Shown here: positions 56,150-63,748 of the stretch, one piece after another | Numbering within the stretch: the stretch's first letter is position 1 | How the letters are laid out: each line of letters starts with the position of its first letter | Assembly (NCBI RefSeq): GCF_001660705.2 | Contig: NZ_LYBV02000036.1 | Coordinates: forward strand, 1 to 64,000 | Direction of reading: 5' to 3' | From: Saccharicrinis aurantiacus | Lineage (GTDB): Bacteria > Bacteroidota > Bacteroidia > Bacteroidales > Marinilabiliaceae | Length of the DNA stretch: 64,000 bases | Translations under genes and position numbers: made by a program | Notes under the pieces: model-generated | What the model saw: only the letters and a program-made list of their open reading frames with translations | Databases searched by the model: none | What the model was told of the DNA's origin: nothing

Positions 56150-57676
56150 ATGAGAGCAGGACTTTTAATAAGCGGGATATTTTCTTTGTTACTGTCGGTT
56201 TCGGCTTGTCAGAATGACGAAGGGACACCAGATAGTATTGTAAAAAATAGAGATATAACCATTACCAGTAAAGTGATTTCAACTGACTTTGTAGGTAATG
56301 GAGCACAATGGGGTGGGTACGATAACGTACGAGATTGGTTTGATGGCCAAACTACATTAAGTGATGCCGATTGGAATAAATTATTTACGCGTATTGATTA
56401 TATGCGACCTCCTTTCTTGCGTATTTTAACTGGAGCAAGTTGGTCGTATGATAATAATGGTGAGTACGACGAAACCACAAAGACAGAGTCTTTGATTAAA
56501 ATGCTTGATTACTCGCAAAGCAGAAGCATTGAAGTTGCTTACGGAGAATGGGGACATGAGTCTGATGGTGATATTACAAATATCGATACGGATTGGATTG
56601 CCAATTCTGTTAAGTTTCTAAATCACTTGGTTAACGAAAAAGGATTTACATGTATTAAAACAGTTAATATCATTAATGAACCAAATGGTTATTGGTCTTC
56701 AACAGAAGGTAGTTACGATATATGGAAAAATGTACAAGATTTGTACCTAGCAGAGATGAAAAATTATGAGCTTTCTTCCGTTAAATTAATGGGGCCAGAT
56801 GTGGCTATTTTCGATAGTTCAAGCGAAGCAACTTGGATAACAAAAGCAGCTCAGGATTTAGGAGAGGATATTGGTTTGTACGATATCCATGTTTATCCAA
56901 AACAATTAATTGTTCGTAATGGCGATTATACAACAATGTTACAAGCCTATCGCGATGCTACTCCTGCTGATAAACAAATAGTACTAGGCGAGATTGGGTT
57001 TAAGTACACTGAGGTGGATGCCGATTTAAAAGCAGAAAATGAAGCTGCTATTGCTGCTGATCCATATGCTGGCGAAGATTCAAACATGATGATTTATAAA
57101 GCCTTTTATGGTATTGATATGGCTGATGGAATCATTCAGTCTATGCGTGCCGGTTTCTCAGGAGCATTGGTTTGGGGCATGGATGATGCTATGTACAACA
57201 GCCCAAGTGGTGATAATCCGGATTGGCAAACAAAGGAGTTAAAGCGCTGGGGATTTTGGAATATCTTAGGTGAGGAGCTTTGTGGTACTCCTGAAGACGA
57301 AGAGATTCGTCCGTACTTTTATACTTCATCTTTATTGTGTAGATATTTCCCTGCAGGATCAACTATTTACGATATTGAATTGCCGAATAAAAAAGGCGTT
57401 CGCGCTATTATGGGTGAGAAGGATGGTAAATATACTGTTGCCATAGTGAACTCTCATTATGTAACTTATCCAATCAATTTAAAATCAGATTTTCTTTCGT
57501 CTCTGACTATGGATAAATACACTTATAAATCTAATGCTGACGGCACTTTTGTGGGTGTGGTTGATGAAAATGGCTTTGCTGCACCAGCAGAAAAGGCGAT
57601 GAGTGTTGATTTTAAAAGTGGTGTTGAGATGACACTTGAGGGTGAGTCATTCATCTTGTACACAAATATGGAGTAG
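56150..57676 (+). CDS. Putative clan GH-A glycoside hydrolase lipoprotein, family unassigned
   Basis: A 508-residue lipoprotein (signal peptide ending VSAC, C20). The central region reads like a retaining (beta/alpha)8 glycosidase: VISTDFVGNGAQWGGY at the start, YGEWGH (131-136), candidate acid/base E177 in INEPNGYW, IHVYP, and candidate nucleophile E281 in VLGEIGF. MADGIIQSMRAGFSGALVWGMDDAM follows, and a C-terminal beta-sandwich runs from about residue 410. An upstream TTG extends the frame but lies within a hairpin, so ATG at 56150 is chosen. It is a paralogue of the product encoded at 60104. The exact GH family and substrate are not recognised; a beta-mannoside is suggested by context. 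Confidence 0.7.
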   Translation: MRAGLLISGIFSLLLSVSACQNDEGTPDSIVKNRDITITSKVISTDFVGNGAQWGGYDNVRDWFDGQTTLSDADWNKLFTRIDYMRPPFLRILTGASWSYDNNGEYDETTKTESLIKMLDYSQSRSIEVAYGEWGHESDGDITNIDTDWIANSVKFLNHLVNEKGFTCIKTVNIINEPNGYWSSTEGSYDIWKNVQDLYLAEMKNYELSSVKLMGPDVAIFDSSSEATWITKAAQDLGEDIGLYDIHVYPKQLIVRNGDYTTMLQAYRDATPADKQIVLGEIGFKYTEVDADLKAENEAAIAADPYAGEDSNMMIYKAFYGIDMADGIIQSMRAGFSGALVWGMDDAMYNSPSGDNPDWQTKELKRWGFWNILGEELCGTPEDEEIRPYFYTSSLLCRYFPAGSTIYDIELPNKKGVRAIMGEKDGKYTVAIVNSHYVTYPINLKSDFLSSLTMDKYTYKSNADGTFVGVVDENGFAAPAEKAMSVDFKSGVEMTLEGESFILYTNME

Positions 57677-57732
57677 GAATAATTGTAATTCCTTTAGGTA
57701 AAATAAATAATACGAGTAAGACAAAATAATAG

Positions 57733-57767
57733 GATAATTGAAATCACCTGTAGTGGTTTCAATTATC
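57733..57767 (+). other. Intercistronic stem-loop before GH130 gene
   Basis: A 15-bp stem GATAATTGAAATCAC/GTGGTTTCAATTATC (57733-57747, 57753-57767) with one G-T pair ends 17 bases before the ATG at 57785. No T tract follows. Confidence 0.7.
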
Positions 57768-57784
57768 TCCTAATCAAAATAATT

Positions 57785-58798
57785 ATGAAACTAACAAAAC
57801 ATCAAAACAACCCAATTTTAAAACCTCACGCAACAAATCCATGGGAAAACCTTGTGGTATGTAACCCAGGCGTGTGGTACGAAAACGGAAAATTTACTAT
57901 GCTTTATCGCGCCGCAGGCGATGATGAAGAACATTATATTCGCATGGGTACTGCCGTAAGTACTGATGGTGTAAACTTCGAAAGAGTTTCTGACGAGCCT
58001 ACTTTTGGACCTTCAGTTGATGGTCCTGATCAAGGTGGAGTTGAAGATCCTCGCATCGTTAAGTTTGGCGACGATTTTTACGTAACATATGCATATCGTC
58101 CGCATCACCCTGGGCAATATTGGAAATTTGCTCACGATGTAATTTTATTGCCAGAAACCAATGAGTATTCTCCTGCGGTAATGAAAGATAATATTGCCAA
58201 CTCAGCCTTGGCGGTAACTAAAGATTTTAAAAAATGGCGTCGTTTGGGTAGAGTTACAGATAGTAACTTAGATGATAGAGATGTAATTATCTTCCCAGAA
58301 AAAATAAACGGAAAGTTTGCTATGTTACACCGCCCAAAACAATGGGTAGGTGAAGGGTATGGTGTTGATAAACCAGCGATCTGGATTCGTTTTTCAGAAG
58401 ATTTAATGGTTTGGAATGAGCCTAGTACAATGCTAATTGGTGGCATTGATGGTACTTGGGAAGAGAAAGTTGGTGGTTCAACCCCTCCGTTAAAAACCGA
58501 CGATGGTTGGTTAGTAATCTATCATGGTGTAGAAAATGGTGGACAGGGTTATTACAGAGTTGGGGTTGCTTTATTGGATTTAGAAGATCCTACCAAAGTA
58601 ATTGCACGTGCCTCGGATTGGATTATGGAGCCGGAGCACGATTACGAAAAAGAAGGATTCTATAAAGGATGTGTTTTTCCAACAGGTAATGTAATTGTTG
58701 ATGATACATTATATGTGTATTATGGTGGAGCTGATAAATATGTAGGATTAGCTACTTGTAAGGTTTCTGAAATATTAGACTTTGTTAAAAAAGGATAG
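57785..58798 (+). CDS. GH130-family beta-mannoside phosphorylase
   Basis: A 337-residue five-bladed propeller enzyme without a signal peptide, so cytoplasmic. The family motif GGVEDPR holds the catalytic Asp88. Phosphate-binding candidates Arg165 (NLDDRDVIIF) and His182-Arg183 (MLHRPKQW) are retained, which favours a phosphorylase over the hydrolytic beta-1,2-mannosidases of the same family. The reaction should release alpha-mannose 1-phosphate from imported manno-oligosaccharides or mannosyl-glucose. Whether the acceptor is mannose, glucose or GlcNAc cannot be decided here. It sits between the two GH-A-like genes, within the PUL. Confidence 0.88.
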   Translation: MKLTKHQNNPILKPHATNPWENLVVCNPGVWYENGKFTMLYRAAGDDEEHYIRMGTAVSTDGVNFERVSDEPTFGPSVDGPDQGGVEDPRIVKFGDDFYVTYAYRPHHPGQYWKFAHDVILLPETNEYSPAVMKDNIANSALAVTKDFKKWRRLGRVTDSNLDDRDVIIFPEKINGKFAMLHRPKQWVGEGYGVDKPAIWIRFSEDLMVWNEPSTMLIGGIDGTWEEKVGGSTPPLKTDDGWLVIYHGVENGGQGYYRVGVALLDLEDPTKVIARASDWIMEPEHDYEKEGFYKGCVFPTGNVIVDDTLYVYYGGADKYVGLATCKVSEILDFVKKG

Positions 58799-58883
58799 TT
58801 GAAATATTGAGTTTATTTAGTAAGAGTATTCTAATTGAATTTGCACAATATTTTTATCAAATAGTGTATACGTGATTAGCATT

Positions 58884-58926
58884 AAAAGAGGTTGTTTTAT
58901 GCGCCTCGTTTAACGGCCTCTTTTTC
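58884..58926 (+). terminator. Possible terminator after GH130 gene
   Basis: The stem AAAAGAGG/CCTCTTTT (58884-58891, 58917-58924) with a long 25-base loop is followed by T residues. It could cause partial termination within the PUL. Confidence 0.55.
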
Positions 58927-58929
58927 GAA

Positions 58930-59113
58930 TGGGTTTCGTTTTGATGAAAGCTTTAGAAAGAACGGGAAGTTGAGAGCTGTGCTCGAAAATCACCCGTTCG
59001 CACTTAAGCTTGAGTTAAATAAGAAAACTATTTGAAAAGCAGCCTTGATCTTTTTTGCTTCTGTTTTTTGTATCAAGATAAAAAATGAAGTCGGGTTTGG
59101 GATGAAATCCCAA
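58930..59113. repeat. Structure-rich intergenic element within the PUL
   Basis: Several inverted repeats are packed here. One has 19-base arms at 58948-58966 and 58993-59011 (15 of 19 paired, including GAACGGG/CCCGTTC). A second is the CTTGAT/ATCAAG stem around 59044-59077. The third is a perfect TTGGGAT/ATCCCAA (59097-59103, 59107-59113). No reading frame is present. It resembles dispersed intergenic palindromes of Bacteroidota; a second copy is not visible in this window. Confidence 0.4.
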
Positions 59114-59173
59114 TACGATATTGTTATTTAGGGCTCTATTATTTAATTAGCTTAATATTGTAAAAAAATAAAC

Positions 59174-59220
59174 ACAAAGTTTACCTCGTTTGCATTTACC
59201 TTGCATGAGGTAAGCTTTGT
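59174..59220 (+). other. Leader stem-loop before esterase gene
   Basis: A 14-bp stem ACAAAGTTTACCTC/GAGGTAAGCTTTGT (59174-59187, 59207-59220) with one G-T pair and a 19-base loop ends 23 bases before the ATG at 59244. The short TTTT after it might give weak termination, but its position mirrors the two other stem-loops in this operon. Confidence 0.6.
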
Positions 59221-59243
59221 TTTAATTAAAGTATCAGTTTATT

Positions 59244-60074
59244 ATGAAATCAAGATTAATCACATTTGTTTTATTTCTTATAATTGCGGTAAATATGCAA
59301 TCTCAAAATCCTAATTTCCATATTTATTTATGTTTCGGACAATCTAATATGGAGGGCTCTGCCGATATTGAGGAGCAGGATAAGCTTCCGGTTGAAGGGT
59401 TTAAAGTAATGGCTTCTACTGATTGTGATAAAAACGGACGAGAAATAGGGAATTGGTACGATGCTGTACCCCCTTTAAGTCAGTGTTGGGCAAGGTTGTC
59501 ACCTTCTGATTATTTCGGACGAACCATGGCTGCTTGTACACCAGATAGTATTGAGGTAGGTGTAATTAGTGTTGCTGTTGGTGGTTCTGATATTCGTTTA
59601 TTCGACAAAGCAATTTATCAAGATTATACAGATTCTTATCCGGCACAATGGTTTATTGATCAGGTGAATGCTTACGGAGGTAATCCTTATGAGCGATTGA
59701 TAAGCTTAGCAAAGCAAGCTCAAAAGGATGGTGTAATTAAGGGCATATTATTGCATCAGGGCGAAACCAACGAAAGAGATCAGAACTGGCCTAAGTATGT
59801 AAAGGTAGTATACGATAATATGTTGCGTGATTTGTCGCTTAATGCAGAAGATGTTCCTTTGTTAGCTGGCGAAGTTGTGCATGCTGATATGGGAGGACAG
59901 TGTTCAAGTATGAATACAATCATTAATACATTACCATATACTATTCCTACGGCCCATGTTATTTCTTCAAGTAAATGTAGCGTTAGTGAAGATAATGTGC
60001 ATTTTGACTCTGCGGGTGTGCGAAAGTTAGGTAGAAGATATGCTACTGAGATGCTTTCAATCTTAGGATATTAA
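59244..60074 (+). CDS. SGNH-type carbohydrate esterase (SASA/DUF303-like)
   Basis: A 276-residue exported protein with an N-terminal signal peptide (cut near QSQ, residue 21). The sialate-O-acetylesterase-like domain has block I GQSNMEG with nucleophile S34, VAVGGSDIRLF, HQGETN (171-176) and the D250-xx-H253 pair in SEDNVHFDSAG. Related proteins remove acetyl groups from plant polysaccharides. In this PUL, deacetylation of acetylated (gluco/galacto)mannan is the natural hypothesis. It is followed after 29 bases by the second GH-A-like gene. Confidence 0.83.
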   Translation: MKSRLITFVLFLIIAVNMQSQNPNFHIYLCFGQSNMEGSADIEEQDKLPVEGFKVMASTDCDKNGREIGNWYDAVPPLSQCWARLSPSDYFGRTMAACTPDSIEVGVISVAVGGSDIRLFDKAIYQDYTDSYPAQWFIDQVNAYGGNPYERLISLAKQAQKDGVIKGILLHQGETNERDQNWPKYVKVVYDNMLRDLSLNAEDVPLLAGEVVHADMGGQCSSMNTIINTLPYTIPTAHVISSSKCSVSEDNVHFDSAGVRKLGRRYATEMLSILGY

Positions 60075-60103
60075 TAATCAATTGTAATAGAAAAGAATTT
60101 AAG

Positions 60104-61621
60104 ATGAGATATTTTATTTCAATGCTACTTGTGGTAATGTTGTTTGCTGCCTGTAGTCATGAAAATGCAGATGTGATTAAAATAAAAACCAGTGAAGTAA
60201 TTAGTACCAATTTTATTGGTAATGGAGTTCAGTGGTCGGCTTATCCGCATGCAGATACAGAGAATGCTGTTTGGGGGAAGTTAATGACTGACGAAAAGTG
60301 GGATATGAATTTCACTAGACTAAACTACATGAAACCGAAGCTTTTTAGAGTTTGCGATCAGGCCAACTGGCGTTATATGGTTGGGTTTGATAAGCAAGGC
60401 AATCCAATTCTCGATTTCGATACTCCGGAGGTAAAAGCAGTTGAAAAAATATTTGATTACGCCCAAGAAAACAATATTACGGTTTTAATAGGCGAATGGG
60501 GAACGCCCTATAAAATGCACGATAAAGATGCAGGTCATTCCGATAAGTTTTTTGGTGCCAACGATCCTAAATGGATCAATAGCATTGTGGCTTATCTCGA
60601 TTATTTAATCAATACCAAAGGATATACCTGTATTAAGTATTATAATTTGGTTAACGAACCAAACGGCGATTGGGCTAGTGTAAAAGGCGATTTTGTTGAG
60701 TGGAGCGAGGGTGTTAAAATGTTAGTGTCAGCTTTAAAAGAAAAAGGTTTAGATAAACAAATATCAGTAGCTGGACCCGATGCTGTAACTCGTTACGATA
60801 ATCCACGATCAACATACACAGGTGCTGGTTGGGTTGAAGAATCAGCTAAGCAATTAGGTGACGAAATTGGTATTTTCGAAGTGCATGATTATACCGACCA
60901 TGAATTGGTTCGATCAGGTGGTTTTAAAAAATACCATGGCGATATCGCTAAGTATGCTAAAGACGCCGGTAAGCAAATTATATTTGGCGAATTAGGTTTT
61001 AGTCGCAATAGTGAAGAAAATCAAGCGCGCGCTAAAGCAGACCCTTTTGCGTGTGAAGATAGCCAAATGGAGGTGTATGATTATAGTTATGGAGTGGATA
61101 TGGCCGATGCTTTAATTCAAAGTATGAATGCGGGTTATTCAGGGGCGGCAGCTTGGGCGCTAGATGATGCGATGCATACCTTAGATGATTTAGGGTTTAA
61201 GCACCAAATTAAGCGTTGGGGCATGTGGAATAGCTTAGGCACAGAGTTAGCTAATAATCCAGAGGACGAAAATATCCGCCCTTGGTTCTATTCTTGGTCT
61301 TTAATGTGTCGTTACTTCCCAACGGGGAGTGCAATTGTAAATACGGATGCTTCTGGTAAAGATGGTGTTCGTATCACAGCCGGAGTTTTAAATGAAGATA
61401 TCACAGTTGCTTTGGTTAATAATTCAAGCGTTCAAGATACTCTTGCTCTTGATTTATCAATGGCTACTCACCTTCAAAAGTTTGTTTACCAAGAGGGTAA
61501 TTCAAAGGTGGATGACAATGGTTTTCCCATGGCTGTGGCGTCAAATATCAAAGCAAGTAATAATTTCGAAGTTATTCTTCCTGCCAAGAGTTTTGTTCTT
61601 CTTACCTCTTTAAAATATTAA
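60104..61621 (+). CDS. Second putative clan GH-A glycoside hydrolase lipoprotein (paralogue)
   Basis: A 505-residue lipoprotein (signal peptide ending FAAC, C17) clearly paralogous to the product encoded at 56150. Matching landmarks are VISTNFIGNGVQWSAY, IGEWGT (129-134), acid/base candidate E185 in LVNEPNGDW, FEVHDY, nucleophile candidate E296 in IFGELGF, MADALIQSMNAGYSGAAAWALDD, and NPEDENIRPWFYSWSLMCRYFPTGS leading into a C-terminal beta-sandwich. The copies differ in the loops near the active site, which could mean different chain-length or side-group preferences. The stop is two bases from the ATG of the symporter gene, so the two are tightly coupled. Confidence 0.7.
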   Translation: MRYFISMLLVVMLFAACSHENADVIKIKTSEVISTNFIGNGVQWSAYPHADTENAVWGKLMTDEKWDMNFTRLNYMKPKLFRVCDQANWRYMVGFDKQGNPILDFDTPEVKAVEKIFDYAQENNITVLIGEWGTPYKMHDKDAGHSDKFFGANDPKWINSIVAYLDYLINTKGYTCIKYYNLVNEPNGDWASVKGDFVEWSEGVKMLVSALKEKGLDKQISVAGPDAVTRYDNPRSTYTGAGWVEESAKQLGDEIGIFEVHDYTDHELVRSGGFKKYHGDIAKYAKDAGKQIIFGELGFSRNSEENQARAKADPFACEDSQMEVYDYSYGVDMADALIQSMNAGYSGAAAWALDDAMHTLDDLGFKHQIKRWGMWNSLGTELANNPEDENIRPWFYSWSLMCRYFPTGSAIVNTDASGKDGVRITAGVLNEDITVALVNNSSVQDTLALDLSMATHLQKFVYQEGNSKVDDNGFPMAVASNIKASNNFEVILPAKSFVLLTSLKY

Positions 61622-61623
61622 TA

Positions 61624-63261
61624 ATGATAAATATAAGTTCAATAGATATAGCCATCATTGCGGCCTTTTTAATAGGTATAATATGGTGGGCATTACGCAA
61701 TGGTAAAAGCGACGATTCGGATTCGTACTTCCTAGCAGGGCGTAATATGAAATGGCCTGTTATTGGTCTTTCGCTTTTTGCAGCCAGTGTCTCTAGTTCT
61801 ACTCTTATGGGGCACTCCGGTGAGGGTTTTATTACGGGTATTGCTGTTTTTAACTATAACTGGATTTCGGTTTTGGTAATGGTGTTCTTTGCCTTGTTCT
61901 TTTTACCGTTCTATATAAAGTCAGGGATTTTTACGATGCCTGAATTTCTAGAGAAGCGATTTGATAAAACATCAAGATACTATTTCTCATTCATTACAAT
62001 TTTTGGTAATGTATTTTTAGATGCTGCAGCTACTTTATATACGGGGGCGTTAATAATTAAACTAATTTTCCCCGAGGTAGATTTATTTGTGATAATTGTA
62101 ATTATGGCAATTGTTGCGGGTAGTTATACAATTGTAGGAGGTTTGTCATCGGCTATTAATGCAGATATGATTCAGGCCATTATCTTAATTATAGGTTCTG
62201 GTATTCTTTATTTCTTTGCCTTACACGAAATTGGTGGATGGGAAGAGTTGTATAATCGATTTGGCGACGGTGTTTGGTTAAAACTTACGCGTCCGCTCGA
62301 TGATCCAACAGTTCCTTGGCTAGGTATGTGGGTAGGTATTCCTATTTTAGGATTTTATTTCTGGGCCAATAACCAAGTTATGGTACAGCGTGTGCTTTCA
62401 GCAAAAAATATCGATCACGGTAGAAAAGGGGTTTTGTTTGTAGGATTCCTATATCTATTTACATTATTTATTTTTATCCTACCGGGATTAATTAGTAGAG
62501 GTATTAATTTGTTTGGAGTTGAAAATTTACCAATGGATATTATTCCAGGTGGTGAACTTAAATCTCAATTCGGAATTAATACTGATCAGGTTTATCCTCG
62601 AATGATTGTGAAATTATTGCCAGTGGGACTGATCGGTGTTATTTTAGCAGCTATGATTTCTGCTTTAACATCCACATTAAGTGCTACTTTAAGTTCGGTT
62701 TCTACCTTATTTACAATGGACTTTTATCAACGTTTTGATAAAAATGCAGATAGCAAAAAGTTGGTTAAAGTAGGGCGAATCACTTCAATGGTAGTATTGG
62801 TGATTGCAATATTCTGGGCGCCTTTTATTCAGCGTTTCGATTCTTTGGTGTCTTATTATCAAGAGGTAGTTTCGTATTTAGCGCCGCCAATTGTAGGAAC
62901 CTTTTTCTTGGGTTTATTTTGGCAGCGTTCAAATGCCAAAGGTGCACTTTGGGGCTTAATATCAGGTTTATTTATAGCCGCATCCATAATGATTGCTAAA
63001 TATGTATTTGACATGCCAATTGGGCTACATTTCTTATTGTTAGCTCCAATTGTATTGGTTATTAGTGTACTTGTAAATGTGGTAGTAAGTTTGATGACGC
63101 CTCCTCCAAACCCAGTACAAGTAGCTGCAAATACATGGACTAAACAAGTTTGGATTGACGAAACCAAAGAACTAAAAGGTGTAGTTTGGTATAAAAATTT
63201 CCGTATTATTTCATTAGGGCTTGTAATCGCTTGTTTTGTGATGTACGCTATCTTCTTTTAA
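61624..63261 (+). CDS. Sodium:solute symporter family (SSS/SLC5) transporter
   Basis: A 545-residue inner-membrane protein with about 13-14 hydrophobic helices. SSS-family landmarks include SDSYFLAGRNMKWPVIGLSLFAASVSSSTLMG near residues 31-62, FLPFYIKSGIFTMPEFLEKRF, and the TSTLSATLSSVSTLFTMDFY helix around 345-365 that carries Na+-binding Ser/Thr residues. It begins two bases after the preceding GH-A-like gene, so it is in the PUL operon. It likely imports mannose or short manno-oligosaccharides for GH130. Many mannan PULs use an MFS or GPH carrier for this step. Confidence 0.9.
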   Translation: MINISSIDIAIIAAFLIGIIWWALRNGKSDDSDSYFLAGRNMKWPVIGLSLFAASVSSSTLMGHSGEGFITGIAVFNYNWISVLVMVFFALFFLPFYIKSGIFTMPEFLEKRFDKTSRYYFSFITIFGNVFLDAAATLYTGALIIKLIFPEVDLFVIIVIMAIVAGSYTIVGGLSSAINADMIQAIILIIGSGILYFFALHEIGGWEELYNRFGDGVWLKLTRPLDDPTVPWLGMWVGIPILGFYFWANNQVMVQRVLSAKNIDHGRKGVLFVGFLYLFTLFIFILPGLISRGINLFGVENLPMDIIPGGELKSQFGINTDQVYPRMIVKLLPVGLIGVILAAMISALTSTLSATLSSVSTLFTMDFYQRFDKNADSKKLVKVGRITSMVVLVIAIFWAPFIQRFDSLVSYYQEVVSYLAPPIVGTFFLGLFWQRSNAKGALWGLISGLFIAASIMIAKYVFDMPIGLHFLLLAPIVLVISVLVNVVVSLMTPPPNPVQVAANTWTKQVWIDETKELKGVVWYKNFRIISLGLVIACFVMYAIFF

Positions 63262-63293
63262 AAAAAACTAACAATTTATATATTGTTGTGTAG

Positions 63294-63322
63294 GGCTGCC
63301 TCAATAGAGGCAGCCTTTTTTT
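63294..63322 (+). terminator. Terminator closing the PUL
   Basis: A perfect 9-bp GC-rich stem GGCTGCCTC/GAGGCAGCC (63294-63302, 63307-63315) with loop AATA runs into a T tract. Confidence 0.92.
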
Positions 63323-63748
63323 GTTTATACCAGTAATAACTTCTTTATGAAGGTTTGTTTTGTGAGTTAAATTACTCCTTAAATGAAAAAAACCTTTTTA
63401 TGATTATTTGTTATTTATGTTAATAAATGTTCATAAACTTGTTAAGTAATAATCAATTATACCCATCGTCGTTATTGTCAATATCTCAATTTAGTCCTGT
63501 AAGTATTGCTGTGTGTTAAAATAGTTGTGGTTAATTGTTCTTTATAGTATAACTTGGCATAGTAATTGCAAAGTCAAGTATATCAAGCATTGAGTGTGTT
63601 TGTGTTCCTAAATACCTAAGTGAAAAATTCATTATATCATTATAAATTAGTCTTATTTGTAGTGTTTGTTATTTTAAAAAGTTGGAGTTAATTTTTTCTT
63701 AAATAGATGTTAATGTCTGTGAAGGCATTTCATAATTTTTATAATAAT
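63323..63748. other. Intergenic region before the second SusC gene
   Basis: This AT-rich spacer of about 425 bases contains no supported gene. The only recognisable signal is a sigma-54-like promoter at 63555-63570. A clear TAnnTTTG box is not present near the ATG at 63749. Confidence 0.5.
63555..63570 (+). promoter_or_regulatory. Candidate sigma-54 promoter
   Basis: TGGCAT-AGTAA-TTGCA matches the -24/-12 consensus TGGCAC-N5-TTGCA at all but one position with exact spacing. It lies 178 bases before the ATG at 63749. An enhancer-binding activator gene is not in the window. Confidence 0.4.
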
